The position numbers and the translations under genes were made by a program. From Osmia lignaria lignaria (lineage: Eukaryota; Arthropoda; Insecta; Hymenoptera; Megachilidae): DNA of 64,000 bases. Positions 34,939 to 48,461 of this stretch are shown in pieces (within the stretch, counting starts at the first letter, position 1; every line of letters starts with the position of its first letter). A model generated the notes under the pieces. The model worked only from the letters and a program-made list of their open reading frames with translations, ran no database searches and had not been told where the DNA came from. Location of the stretch: NCBI RefSeq assembly GCF_051020975.1, contig NW_027478167.1, positions 806,001 to 870,000 on the forward strand, read 5' to 3'.

Positions 34939-37900
34939 TTGCAGATTCAGCTCAAAGGAACTGGCCTGACGGACATATTTCGAGATATTTCTTCTTCTTG
35001 TTGTTCTTCCTCTGCACAGCTAAGCTGGAAGTGGCATTTGCAGCTCGCAATAGTGCAGAGTTATCTCAAAGAAAGGGGCCACGGTGTTTCTGTATCTCTA
35101 TTATGTTGGTGCGGCTTCGGAACTTTTAAATATCTTGATATATCTCGAGAACTACGCATCTGATCAAAAAATATCATAGAACTTAAAAAGTAGGAAACTT
35201 AATTCTCTACAAAAAAGGTCTCTTAACATTTTGCCATAGCTCTCTTCGTTTCCGAGATATTTGCAGATTTATCTCAAGGGAAGGGGCCTGACGGACATAT
35301 TTCGAGATATTTCTTCTTCTTGTTGTTCTTCTTCTGCACAGGTAAGCTGGTAGTGGCATTTGCAGCTCGCAATAGTGCAGAGTTATCTCAAAGAAAGGGG
35401 CCACGGTGTTTCTGTATCTGTATTATGTTGGTGCGGCTTCGGAACTTTTAAATATCTTGATATATCTCGAGATCTACGCATCTGATCAAAAAATATCATA
35501 GAACATAAAAAGTAGGAAACTTAATTCTCTACAAAAAAGGTCTCTTAACATTTTGCCATAGCTCGCTTCGTTTCCGAGATATTTGCAGATTTATCTCAAG
35601 GGAAGGGGCCTGACGGACATATTTCGAGATATTTCTTCTTCTTGTTGTTCTTCTTCTGCACAGCTAAGCTGGAAGTGGCATTTGCAGCTCGCAATTGTGC
35701 AGAGTTATCTCAAAGAGAGGGGCCACGGTGTTTCTGTATCTCTATTATGTTGGTGCGGCTTCGGAACTTTTAAATATCTTGATATATCTCGAGAACTACG
35801 CATCTGATCAGAAAATATCATAGAACATAAAAAGTAGGAAACTTAATTCTCTACAAAAAAGGTCTCTCAACATTTTGCCATAGCTCGCTTCGTTTCCGAG
35901 ATATTTGCAGATTTATCTCAAGGGAAGGGGCATAACGGACATATTTCGTGATATTTCTTCTTCTTGTTGTTCTTCTTCTGCACAGCTAAGCTGGAAGTGG
36001 CATTTGCAGCTCGCAATAGTGCAGAGTTATCTCAAAGAAAGGGGCCACGGTGTTTCTGTATCTCTATTATGTTGGTGCGGGTTCTTAACTTTTAAATATC
36101 TTGATATATCTCGAGAACAACGCATCTGATCAAAAGATATCATAGAACATAAAAAGTAGGAAACTTAATTCTCTACAAAAAAGGTCTCTTAACATTTTGC
36201 CATAGCTCGCTTCGTTTCCGAGATATTTGCAGATTTATCTCAAGGGAAGGGGCCTGACGGACATATTTCGAGATATTTCTTCTTCTTGTTGTTCTTCTCC
36301 TGCACAGCTAAGCTGGAAGTGGCATTTGCGGCTCGCACTAGTGCAGAGTTATCTCAATGAAAGGGGCCACGGTGTTTCTGTATCTCTATTATGTTGGTGC
36401 GGCTTCGGAACTTTTAAATATCTCGATATATCTCGAAAACTACGCTTCTGATCAAATAATATCATAGAACGTAAATTGTAGGAGGCATAATTCTCTACAA
36501 AAAAGGTCTCTTAACATTTTTCCATAGCTCGCTTCGTTTCCGAGATATTTGCAGATATATCTCAAGGGAAGGGGCCTGACGGACATGTTTCGAGATATTT
36601 CTTCTTCTTGTTGTTCTTCTTCTGCACAGCTAAGCTGGAAGTGGCATTTACAGCTCGCAATAGTGCAGAGTTATCTCAAAGAAAGGGGCCACGGTGTTTC
36701 TGTATCTCTATTATGTTGGTGCGGCTTCGGAACTTTTAAATATCTTGATATATCTCGAGAACTACGCATCTGATTAAAAAATATCATAGAACATAAAAAG
36801 TAGGAAACCTAATTCTCTACAAAAAGGGTCTCCTAACATTTTGCCATAGCTCGCTCCGTTTCCGAGATATTTGCAGATTTATCTCAAGGGAAGGGGCCTA
36901 ACGGACATATTTCGAGATATTTCTTCTTCTTGTTGTTCTTCTTCTGCACAGCTAAGCTGGAAGTGGCATTTGCGGCTCGCACTAGTGCAGAGTTATCTCA
37001 AAGAAAGGGGCCACGGTGTTTCTGTATCTCTATTATGTTGGTGCGGCATCGGAACTTTTAAATATCTCGATATATCTCGAGATCTACGCATCTGATCAAA
37101 AAATATCATAGAACATAAAAAGTAGGAAACTTAATTCTCTACAAAAAAGGTCTCTTAACATTTTGCCATAGCTCGCTTCGTTTCCGAGATATTTGCAGAT
37201 TCAGCTCAAAGGAACTGGCCTGACGGACATATTTCGAGATATTTCTTCTTCTTGTTGTTCTTCCTCTGCACAGCTAAGCTGGAAGTGGCATTTGCAGCTC
37301 GCAATAGTGCAGAGTTATCTCAAAGAAAGGGGCCACGGTGTTTCTGTACCTCTATTATGTTGGTGCGGCTTCGGAACTTTTAAATATCTTGATATATCTC
37401 GAGAACTACGCATCTGATCAAAAAATATCATAGAACATAAAAAGTAGGAAACTTAATTCTCTACAAAAAAGGTCTCTTAACATTTTGCCATAGCTCGATT
37501 CGTTTCCGAGATATTTGCAGATTTATCTCAAGGGAAGGGGCCTAATGGACATGTTTCGAGATATTTCTTCTTCTTGTTGTTCTTCTTCTGCACAGCTAAG
37601 CTGGAAGTGGCATTTGCAGCTCGCAATAGTGCAGAGTTATCTCAAAGAAAGGGGCCACGGTGTTTCTGTATCTCTATTATGTTGGTGCGGCTTCTTAACT
37701 TTTAAATATCTCGATATATCTCGAAAACTACGCTTCTGATCAAAAAATATCACAGAACGTAAATTGTAGGAAACTTAATTCTCTACAAAAAAGGTCTCAT
37801 AACATTTTGCCATAGCTCGCTTCGTTTCCGAGATATTTGCAGATTTATCTCAAGGGAAGGGGCCTAACGGACATATTTCGAGATATTTCTTCTTCTTGTT

Positions 37901-38480
37901 GTTCTTCTTCTGCACAGCTAAACTGGAAGTGGCATTTCCAGCTCGCAATAGTGCAGAGTTATCTCAAAGAGAGAGGCCACGGTGTTTCTGTATCTCTATT
38001 ATGTTGGTGCGGCTTCGGAACTTTTAAATATCTTGATATATCTCGAGAACTACGCATCTGATCAAAAAATATCATAGAACATATAAAGTAGGAAACCTAA
38101 TTCTCTACAAAAAGGGTCTCTTAACATTTTGCCATAGCTCGCTTCGATTCCGAGATATTTGCAGATTTATCTCAAGGGAAGGGGCCTGACAGACATATTT
38201 CGAGATATTTCTTCTTCTTGTTGTTCTTCTTCTGCACAGCTAAGCTGGAAGTGGCATTTGCCGCTCGCACTAGTGCAGAGTTATCTCAAAGAAAGGGGCC
38301 ACGGTGTTTCTGTATCTCTATTATGTTGGTGCGGCATCGGAACTTTTAAATATCTCGATATATCTCGAAAACTACGCTTCTGATCAAAAAATATCATAGA
38401 ACATAAATTGTAGGAAACATAATTCTCTACAAAAAACGTCTCTTAACATTTTGCCATAGCTCGCTTCGTTTCCGAGATAT
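34939..38480 (+). repeat. 11-monomer higher-order repeat, unit B (3,542 bp)
   Basis: Adjacent repeat of unit A with all eleven monomer types in the same order. Few differences are visible: CTACAAAAAAGG near 35207 where A has CTACAGAAAAGG, and GCGGGTTCTTAAC near 36077 where A has GCGGCTTCTTAAC. The shared TCAATGAAAGG, CTCCGTTTCC and CATTTTTCCATAG variants tie A, B and the 43.9-44.6 kb copy together. Confidence 0.9.
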
Positions 38481-40090
38481 TTGCAGATTCAGCTCAAAGG
38501 AACTGGCCTGACGGACATATTTCGAGATATTTCTTCTTCTTGTTGTTCTTCCTCTGCACAGCTAAGCTGGAAGTGGCATTTGCAGCTCGCAATAGTGCAG
38601 AGTTATCTCAAAGAAAGGGGCCACGGTGTTTCTGTATCTCTATTATGTTGGTGCGGCTTCGGAACTTTTAAATATCTTGATATATCTCGAGAACTACGCA
38701 TCTGATCAAAAAATATCATAGAACTTAAAAAGTAGGAAACTTAATTCTCTACAAAAAAGGTCTCTTAACATTTTGCCATAGCTCTCTTCGTTTCCGAGAT
38801 ATTTGCAGATTTATCTCAAGGGAAGGGGCCTGACGGACATATTTCGAGATATTTCTTCTTCTTGTTGTTCTTCTTCTGCACAGGTAAGCTGGTAGTGGCA
38901 TTTGCAGCTCGCAATAGTGCAGAGTTATCTCAAAGAAAGGGGCCACGGTGTTTCTGTATCTGTATTATGTTGGTGCGGCTTCGGAACTTTTAAATATCTT
39001 GATATATCTCGAGATCTACGCATCTGATCAAAAAATATCATAGAACATAAAAAGTAGGAAACTTAATTCTCTACAAAAAAGGTCTCTTAACATTTTGCCA
39101 TAGCTCGCTTCGTTTCCGAGATATTTGCAGATTTATCTCAAGGGAAGGGGCCTGACGGACATATTTCGAGATATTTCTTCTTCTTGTTGTTCTTCTTCTG
39201 CACAGCTAAGCTGGAAGTGGCATTTGCAGCTCGCAATTGTGCAGAGTTATCTCAAAGAGAGGGGCCACGGTGTTTCTGTATCTCTATTATGTTGGTGCGG
39301 CTTCGGAACTTTTAAATATCTTGATATATCTCGAGAACTACGCATCTGATCAGAAAATATCATAGAACATAAAAAGTAGGAAACTTAATTCTCTACAAAA
39401 AAGGTCTCTCAACATTTAGCCATAGCTCGCTTCGTTTCCGAGATATTTGCAGATTTATCTCAAGGGAAGGGGCATAACGGACATATTTCGTGATATTTCT
39501 TCTTCTTGTTGTTCTTCTTCTGCACAGCTAAGCTGGAAGTGGCATTTGCAGCTCGCAATAGTGCAGAGTTATCTCAAAGAAAGGGGCCACGGTGTTTCTG
39601 TATCTCTATTATGTTGGTGCGGCTTCTTAACTTTTAAATATCTTGATATATCTCGAGAACAACGGATCTGATCAAAAGATATCATAGAATATAAAAAGTA
39701 GGAAACTTAATTCTCTACAAAAAAGGTCTCTTAACATTTTGCCATAGCTCGCTTCGTTTCCGAGATATTTGCAGATTTATCTCAAGGGAAGGGGCCTGAC
39801 GGACATATTTCGAGATATTTCTTCTTCTTGTTGTTCTTCTCCTGCACAGCTAAGCTGGAAGTGGCATTTGCGGCTCGCACTAGTGCAGAGTTATCTCAAA
39901 GAAAGGGGCCACGGTGTTTCTGTATCTCTATTATGTTGGTGCGGCTTCGGAACTTTTAAATATCTCGATATATCTCGAAAACTACGCTTCTGATCAAATA
40001 ATATCATAGAACGTAAATTGTAGGAGGCATAATTCTCTACAAAAAAGGTCTCTTAACATTTTGCCATAGCTCGCTTCGTTTCCGAGATAT
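38481..40090 (+). repeat. 11-monomer higher-order repeat, unit C (truncated, five monomers)
   Basis: Starts like units A and B (TCAGCTC type, CACAGGTAAG type, GCAATTGTGCAG, GGGGCATAACGG, TCTCCTGCAC). It has TCAAAGAAAGG in place of TCAATGAAAGG and GGATCTGATC near 39664, and then passes at 40091 into a different series of monomers. It represents a partial unit joined to other satellite. Confidence 0.8.
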
Positions 40091-41378
40091 TTGCAGATAT
40101 ATCTCAAGGGAAGGGGCCTGACGGACATGTTTCGAGATATTTCTTCTTCTTGTTGTTCTTCTTCTGCACAGCTAAGCTGGAAGTGGCATTTACAGCTCGC
40201 AATAGTGCAGAGTTATCTCAAAGAAAGAGGCCACGGTGTTTCTGTATCTCTATTATGTTGGTGCGGCTTCGGAACTTTTAAACATCTTGATATATCTCGA
40301 GAACTACGCATCTGATCAAAAAATATCATAGAATATAAATAGTAGGAAACTTAATTCTCTACAAAAAAGGTCTCTCAACATTTTGCCATAGCTCGCTTCG
40401 TTTCCGAGATATTTGCAGATTTATCTCAAGGGAAGGGGTCTGACGGACATATTTCGAGATATTTCTTCTTCTTGTTGTTCTTCTTCTGCACAGCTAAGCT
40501 CGAAGTGGCATTTGGAGCTCGCAATAGTGCAGAGTTATCTCAAAGAAAGAGGCCACGGTGTTTCTGTACCTCTATTATGTTGGTGCAGCTTCGGAACTTT
40601 TAAATATCTTGATATATCTCGAGAACTACGCATCTGATCAAAAAATATCATAGAACATAAAAAGTAGGAAACTTAATTCTCTACAAAAAAGGTCTCTTAA
40701 CATTTTGCCATAGCTCGATTCGTTTCCGAGATATTTGCAGATTTATCTCAAGGGAAGGGGCCTAATGGACATGTTTCGAGATATTTCTTCTTCTTGTTGT
40801 TCTTCTTCTGCACAGCTAAGCTGGAAGTGGCATTTACAGCTCGCAATAGTGCAGAGTTATCTCAAAGAAAGGGGCCACGGTGTTTCTGTACCTCTATTAT
40901 GTTGGTGCGGCTTCGGAACTTTTAAATATCTTGATATATCTCGAGAACTACGCATCTGATCAAAAAATATCATAGAACATAAAAAGTAGGAAACTTAATT
41001 CTCTACAAAAAAGGTCTCTTAACATTTTGCCATAGCTCGCTTCGTTTCCGAGATATTTGCAGATTTATCTCAAGGGAGGGGGCCTAACGGACATATCTCG
41101 TGATATTTCTTCTTCTTGTTGTTCTTCTTCTGCACAGCTAAGCTGGAAGTGGCATTTACAGCTCGCAATAGTGCAGAGTTATCTCAAAGAAAGGGGCCAC
41201 GGTGTTTCTGTACCTCTATTATGTTGGTGCGGCTTCGGAACTTTTAAATATCTTGATATATCTCGAGAACTACGCATCTGATCAAAAAATATCATAGAAC
41301 ATAAAAAGTAGGAAACTTAATTCTCTACAAAAAAGGTCTCTTAACATTTTGCCATAGCTCGATTCGTTTCCGAGATAT
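40091..41378 (+). repeat. Four-monomer block, copy 1
   Basis: Monomers with TTTTAAACATCTTG (40091), AAGCTCGAAGTGGCATTTGGAG (40413), CCTAATGGACATG with CTGTACCTC (40735) and GGGAGGGGGCC with ATATCTCGTGAT (41057). They recur at 46208, 46530, 46852 and 47174, an offset of 6,117 bp (19 monomers less the one deleted base). The last partner is chimeric. Confidence 0.8.
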
Positions 41379-41699
41379 TTGCAGATTTATCTCAAGGGAA
41401 GGGGCCTAATGGACATGTTTCGAGATATTTCTTCTTCTTGTTGTTCTTCTTCTGCACAGCTAAGCTGGAAGTGGCATTTGCAGCTCGCAATAGTGCAGAG
41501 TTATCTCAAAGAAAGGGGCCACGGTGTTTCTGTATCTCTATTATGTTGGTGCGGCTTCTTAACTTTTAAATATCTCGATATATCTCGAAAACTACGCTTC
41601 TGATCAAAAAATATCACAGAACGTAAATTGTAGGAAACTTAATTCTCTACAAAAAGGTCTCATAACATTTTGCCATAGCTCGCTTCGTTTCCGAGATAT
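41379..41699 (+). repeat. Satellite monomer with 1-bp deletion (321 bp)
   Basis: The third A-run of the unit (near 41651-41655) has five A instead of six. This moves the phase of all downstream monomers by one base and is one of only two such shifts in 189 monomers. Confidence 0.9.
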
Positions 41700-44600
41700 T
41701 TGCAGATTTATCTCAAGGGAAGGGGCCTAACGGACATATTTCCAGATATTTCTTCTTCTTGTTGTTCTTCTTCTGCACAGCTAAGCTGGAAGTGGCATTT
41801 GCGGCTCGCACTAGTGCAGAGTTATCTCAAAGAAAGGGGCCACGGTGTTTCTGTATCTCTATTATGTTGGTGCGGCTTCGGAACTTTTAAATATCTTGAT
41901 ATATCTCGAGAACTACGCATCTGATCAAAAAATATCATACAACATAAAAAGTAGGAAACTTAATTCTCTACAAAAAAGGTCTCTTAACATTTTGCCATAG
42001 CTCGATTCGTTTCCGAGATATTTGCAGATTTATCTCAAGGGAAGGGGCCTAACGGACATATTTCGAGATATTTCTTCTTCTTGTTGTTCTTCTTCTGCAC
42101 AGCTAAACTGGAAGTGGCATTTCCAGCTCGCAATTGTGCAGAGTTATCTCAAAGAGAGAGGCCACGGTGTTTCTGTATCTCTATTATGTTGGTGCGGCTT
42201 CGGAACTTTTAAATATCTTGATATATCTCGAGAACTGCGCATCTGATCAAAAAATATCATAGAACATATAAAGTAGGAAACCTAATTCTCTACAAAAAGG
42301 GTCTCTTAACATTTTGCCATAGCTCGCTTCGATTCCGAGATATTTGCAGATTTATCTCAAGGGAAGGGGCCTGACAGACATATTTCGAGATATTTCTTCT
42401 TCTTGTTGTTCTTCTTCTGCACAGCTAAGCTGGAAGTGGCATTTGCCGCTCGCACTAGTGCAGAGTTATCTCAAAGAAAGGGGCCACGGTGTTTCTGTAT
42501 CTCTATTATGTTGGTGCGGCATCGGAACTTTTAAATATCTCGATATATCTCGAAAACTACGCTTCTGATCAAAAAATATCATAGAACATAAATTGTAGGA
42601 AACATAATTCTCTACAAAAAACGTCTCTTAACATTTTGCCATACCTCGCTTCGCTTCCGAGATATTTGCAGATTCAGCTCAAAGGAACTGGCCTGACGGA
42701 CATATTTCGAGATATTTCTTCTTCTTGTTGTTCTTCCTCTGCACAGCTAAGCTGGAAGTGGCATTTGCAGCTCGCAATAGTGCAGAGTTATCTCAAAGAA
42801 AGGGGCCACGGTGTTTCTGTATCTCTATTATGTTGGTGCGGCTTCGGAACTTTTAAATATCTTGATATATCTCGAGAACTACGCATCTGATCAAAAAATA
42901 TCATAGAACTTAAAAAGTAGGAAACTTAATTCTCTACAGAAAAGGTCTCTTAACATTTTGCCATAGCTCTCTTCGTTTCCGAGATATTTGCAGATTTATC
43001 TCAAGGGAAGGGGCCTGACGGACATATTTCGAGATATTTCTTCTTCTTGTTGTTCTTCTTCTGCACAGGTAAGCTGGTAGTGGCATTTGCAGCTCGCAAT
43101 AGTGCAGAGTTATCTCAAAGAAAGGGGCCACGGTGTTTCTGTATCTGTATTATGTTGGTGCGGCTTCGGAACTTTTAAATATCTTGATATATCTCGAGAT
43201 CTACGCATCTGATCAAAAAATATCATAGAACATAAAAAGTAGGAAACTTAATTCTCTACAAAAAAGGTCTCTTAACATTTTGCCATAGCTCGCTTCGTTT
43301 CCGAGATATTTGCAGATTTATCTCAAGGGAAGGGGCCTGACGGACATATTTCGAGATATTTCTTCTTCTTGTTGTTCTTCTTCTGCACAGCTAAGCTGGA
43401 AGTGGCATTTGCAGCTCGCAATTGTGCAGAGTTATCTCAAAGAGAGGGGCCACGGTGTTTCTGTATCTCTATTATGTTGGTGCGGCTTCGGAACTTTTAA
43501 ATATCTTGATATATCTCGAGAACTACGCATCTGATCAGAAAATATCATAGAACATAAAAAGTAGGAAACTTAATTCTCTACAAAAAAGGTCTCTCAACAT
43601 TTTGCCATAGCTCGCTTCGTTTCCGAGATATTTGCAGATTTATCTCAAGGGAAGGGGCATAACGGACATATTTCGTGATATTTCTTCTTCTTGTTGTTCT
43701 TCTTCTGCACAGCTAAGCTGGAAGTGGCATTTGCAGCTCGCAATAGTGCAGAGTTATCTCAAAGAAAGGGGCCACGGTGTTTCTGTATCTCTATTATGTT
43801 GGTGCGGCTTCTTAACTTTTAAATATCTTGATATATCTCGAGAACAACGCATCTGATCAAAAGATATCATAGAACATAAAAAGTAGGAAACTTAATTCTC
43901 TACAAAAAAGGTCTCTTAACATTTTGCCATAGCTCGCTTCGTTTCCGAGATATTTGCAGATTTATCTCAAGGGAAGGGGCCTGACGGACATATTTCGAGA
44001 TATTTCTTCTTCTTGTTGTTCTTCTCCTGCACAGCTAAGCTGGAAGTGGCATTTGCGGCTCGCACTAGTGCAGAGTTATCTCAATGAAAGGGGCCACGGT
44101 GTTTCTGTATCTCTATTATGTTGGTGCGGCTTCGGAACTTTTAAATATCTCGATATATCTCGAAAACTACGCTTCTGATCAAATAATATCATAGAACGTA
44201 AATTGTAGGAGGCATAATTCTCTACAAAAAAGGTCTCTTAACATTTTTCCATAGCTCGCTTCGTTTCCGAGATATTTGCAGATATATCTCAAGGGAAGGG
44301 GCCTGACGGACATGTTTCGAGATATTTCTTCTTCTTGTTGTTCTTCTTCTGCACAGCTAAGCTGGAAGTGGCATTTACAGCTCGCAATAGTGCAGAGTTA
44401 TCTCAAAGAAAGGGGCCACGGTGTTTCTGTATCTCTATTATGTTGGTGCGGCTTCGGAACTTTTAAATATCTTGATATATCTCGAGAACTACGCATCTGA
44501 TTAAAAAATATCATAGAACATAAAAAGTAGGAAACCTAATTCTCTACAAAAAGGGTCTCCTAACATTTTGCCATAGCTCGCTCCGTTTCCGAGATATTTG

Positions 44601-45563
44601 CAGATTTATCTCAAGGGAAGGGGCCTAACGGACATATTTCGAGATATTTCTTCTTCTTGTTGTTCTTCTTCTGCACAGCTAAGCTGGAAGTGGCATTTGC
44701 GGCTCGCACTAGTGCAGAGTTATCTCAAAGAAAGGGGCCACGGTGTTTCTGTATCTCTATTATGTTGGTGCGGCATCGGAACTTTTAAATATCTCGATAT
44801 ATCTCGAGATCTACGCATCTGATCAAAAAATATCATAGAACATAAAAAGTAGGAAACTTAATTCTCTACAAAAAAGGTCTCTTAACATTTTGCCATAGCT
44901 CGCTTCGTTTCCGAGATATTTGCAGATTCAGCTCAAAGGAACTGGCCTGACGGACATATTTCGAGATATTTCTTCTTCTTGTTGTTCTTCCTCTGCACAG
45001 CTAAGCTGGAAGTGGCATTTGCAGCTCGCAATAGTGCAGAGTTATCTCAAAGAAAGGGGCCACGGTGTTTCTGTACCTCTATTATGTTGGTGCGGCTTCG
45101 GAACTTTTAAATATCTTGATATATCTCGAGAACTACGCATCTGATCAAAAAATATCATAGAACATAAAAAGTAGGAAACTTAATTCTCTACAAAAAAGGT
45201 CTCTTAACATTTTGCCATAGCTCGATTCGTTTCCGAGATATTTGCAGATTTATCTCAAGGGAAGGGGCCTAATGGACATGTTTCGAGATATTTCTTCTTC
45301 TTGTTGTTCTTCTTCTGCACAGCTAAGCTGGAAGTGGCATTTGCAGCTCGCAATAGTGCAGAGTTATCTCAAAGAAAGGGGCCACGGTGTTTCTGTATCT
45401 CTATTATGTTGGTGCGGCTTCTTAACTTTTAAATATCTCGATATATCTCGAAAACTACGCTTCTGATCAAAAAATATCACAGAACGTAAATTGTAGGAAA
45501 CTTAATTCTCTACAAAAAAGGTCTCATAACATTTTGCCATAGCTCGCTTCGTTTCCGAGATAT
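41379..45563 (+). repeat. 13-monomer block, copy 2
   Basis: Partner of 30109-34294, one base shorter owing to the deletion near 41652. After it, copy 1 continues with the AACTGGAAGTGGCATTTCC monomer (34295), whereas here the next monomer is the CACAGGTAAGCTGGTAG type (45564). The copies therefore end at a rearrangement. Confidence 0.85.
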
Positions 45564-47495
45564 TTGCAGATTTATCTCAAGGGAAGGGGCCTGACGGACA
45601 TATTTCGAGATATTTCTTCTTCTTGTTGTTCTTCTTCTGCACAGGTAAGCTGGTAGTGGCATTTGCAGCTCGCAATAGTGCAGAGTTATCTCAAAGAAAG
45701 GGGCCACGGTGTTTCTGTATCTGTATTATGTTGGTGCGGCTTCGGAACTTTTAAATATCTTGATATATCTCGAGATCTACGCATCTGATCAAAAAATATC
45801 ATAGAACATAAAAAGTAGGAAACTTAATTCTCTACAAAAAAGGTCTCTTAACATTTTGCCATAGCTCGCTTCGTTTCCGAGATATTTGCAGATTTATCTC
45901 AAGGGAAGGGGCCTGACGGACATATTTCGAGATATTTCTTCTTCTTGTTGTTCTTCTTCTGCACAGCTAAGCTGGAAGTGGCATTTGCAGCTCGCAATTG
46001 TGCAGAGTTATCTCAAAGAGAGGGGCCACGGTGTTTCTGTATCTCTATTATGTTGGTGCGGCTTCGGAACTTTTAAATATCTTGATATATCTCGAGAACT
46101 ACGCATCTGATCAGAAAATATCATAGAACATAAAAAGTAGGAAACTTAATTCTCTACAAAAAAGGTCTCTCAACATTTAGCCATAGCTCGCTTCGTTTCC
46201 GAGATATTTGCAGATATATCTCAAGGGAAGGGGCCTGACGGACATGTTTCGAGATATTTCTTCTTCTTGTTGTTCTTCTTCTGCACAGCTAAGCTGGAAG
46301 TGGCATTTACAGCTCGCAATAGTGCAGAGTTATCTCAAAGAAAGAGGCCACGGTGTTTCTGTATCTCTATTATGTTGGTGCGGCTTCGGAACTTTTAAAC
46401 ATCTTGATATATCTCGAGAACTACGCATCTGATCAAAAAATATCATAGAATATAAATAGTAGGAAACTTAATTCTCTACAAAAAAGGTCTCTCAACATTT
46501 TGCCATAGCTCGCTTCGTTTCCGAGATATTTGCAGATTTATCTCAAGGGAAGGGGTCTGACGGACATATTTCGAGATATTTCTTCTTCTTGTTGTTCTTC
46601 TTCTGCACAGCTAAGCTCGAAGTGGCATTTGGAGCTCGCAATAGTGCAGAGTTATCTCAAAGAAAGAGGCCACGGTGTTTCTGTACCTCTATTATGTTGG
46701 TGCAGCTTCGGAACTTTTAAATATCTTGATATATCTCGAGAACTACGCATCTGATCAAAAAATATCATAGAACATAAAAAGTAGGAAACTTAATTCTCTA
46801 CAAAAAAGGTCTCTTAACATTTTGCCATAGCTCGATTCGTTTCCGAGATATTTGCAGATTTATCTCAAGGGAAGGGGCCTAATGGACATGTTTCGAGATA
46901 TTTCTTCTTCTTGTTGTTCTTCTTCTGCACAGCTAAGCTGGAAGTGGCATTTACAGCTCGCAATAGTGCAGAGTTATCTCAAAGAAAGGGGCCACGGTGT
47001 TTCTGTACCTCTATTATGTTGGTGCGGCTTCGGAACTTTTAAATATCTTGATATATCTCGAGAACTACGCATCTGATCAAAAAATATCATAGAACATAAA
47101 AAGTAGGAAACTTAATTCTCTACAAAAAAGGTCTCTTAACATTTTGCCATAGCTCGCTTCGTTTCCGAGATATTTGCAGATTTATCTCAAGGGAGGGGGC
47201 CTAACGGACATATCTCGTGATATTTCTTCTTCTTGTTGTTCTTCTTCTGCACAGCTAAGCTGGAAGTGGCATTTGCAGCTCGCAATAGTGCAGAGTTATC
47301 TCAAAGAAAGGGGCCACGGTGTTTCTGTATCTCTATTATGTTGGTGCGGCTTCTTAACTTTTAAATATCTCGATATATCTCGAAAACTACGCTTCTGATC
47401 AAAAAATATCACAGAACGTAAATTGTAGGAAACTTAATTCTCTACAAAAAAGGTCTCATAACATTTTGCCATAGCTCGCTTCGTTTCCGAGATAT
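45564..47495 (+). repeat. Rearranged higher-order-repeat segment
   Basis: Order: CACAGGTAAG type (45564), GCAATTGTGCAG (45886), TTTTAAACATC (46208), GGAG type (46530), CCTAATGG with CTGTACCTC (46852) and a chimeric monomer (47174). Compared with units A-C, the four monomers that normally precede the CACAGGTAAG type are missing: the tail of the 45242 monomer, with GGTCTCATAAC, is joined directly to it. Two monomers are also missing between 45886 and 46208, where the unusual ACATTTAGCC (near 46176) matches 39415. These are internal deletions by whole monomers. Confidence 0.75.
47174..47495 (+). repeat. Chimeric satellite monomer
   Basis: The left part matches the 41057 monomer (GGGAGGGGGCC, ATATCTCGTGAT through T47218). 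The right part, from G47275, matches the 41379 monomer (GCATTTGCAG, CTGTATCTC, CTTCTTAAC, CTCGAAAAC, CACAGAACGTAAATTG) and is followed by the same neighbour as that monomer. The switch lies within 47219-47274. Relative to the 41 kb copy exactly one monomer length has been lost. Confidence 0.8.
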
Positions 47496-48461
47496 TTGCA
47501 GATTTATCTCAAGGGAAGGGGCCTAACGGACATATTTCCAGATATTTCTTCTTCTTGTTGTTCTTCTTCTGCACAGCTAAGCTGGAAGTGGCATTTGCGG
47601 CTCGCACTAGTGCAGAGTTATCTCAGAGAAAGAGGCCACGGTGTTTCTGTATCTCTATTATGTTGGTGCGGCTTCGGAACTTTTAAATATCTTGATATAT
47701 CTCGAGAACTACGCATCTGATCAAAAAATATCATAGAACATAAAAAGTAGGAAACTTAATTCTCTACAAAAAAGGTCTCTTAACATTTTGCCATAGCTCG
47801 CTTCGTTTCCGAGATATTTGCAGATTTATCTCAAGGGAAGGGGCCTAACGGACATATTTCGAGATATTTCTTCTTCTTGTTGTTCTTCTTCTGCACAGCT
47901 AAACTGGAAGTGGCATTTCCAGCTCGCAATAGTGCAGAGTTATCTCAAAGAGAGAGGCCACGGTGTTTCTGTATCTCTATTATGTTGGTGCGGCTTCGGA
48001 ACTTTTAAATATCTTGATATATCTCGAGAACTACGCATCTGATCAAAAAATATCATAGAACATAAAAAGTAGGAAACCTAATTCTCTACAAAAAGGGTCT
48101 CTTAACATTTTGCCATAGCTCGCTTCGATTCCGAGATATTTGCAGATTTATCTCAAGGGAAGGGGCCTGACAGACATATTTCGAGATATTTCTTCTTCTT
48201 GTTGTTCTTCTTCTGCACAGCTAAGCTGGAAGTGGCATTTGCCGCTCGCACTAGTGCAGAGTTATCTCAAAGAAAGGGGCCACGGTGTTTCTGTATCTCT
48301 ATTATGTTGGTGCGGCATCGGAACTTTTAAATATCTCGATATATCTCGAAAACTACGCTTCTGATCAAAAAATATCATAGAACATAAATTGTAGGAAACA
48401 TAATTCTCTACAAAAAACGTCTCTCAACATTTTGCCATAGCTCGCTTCGTTTCCGAGATAT

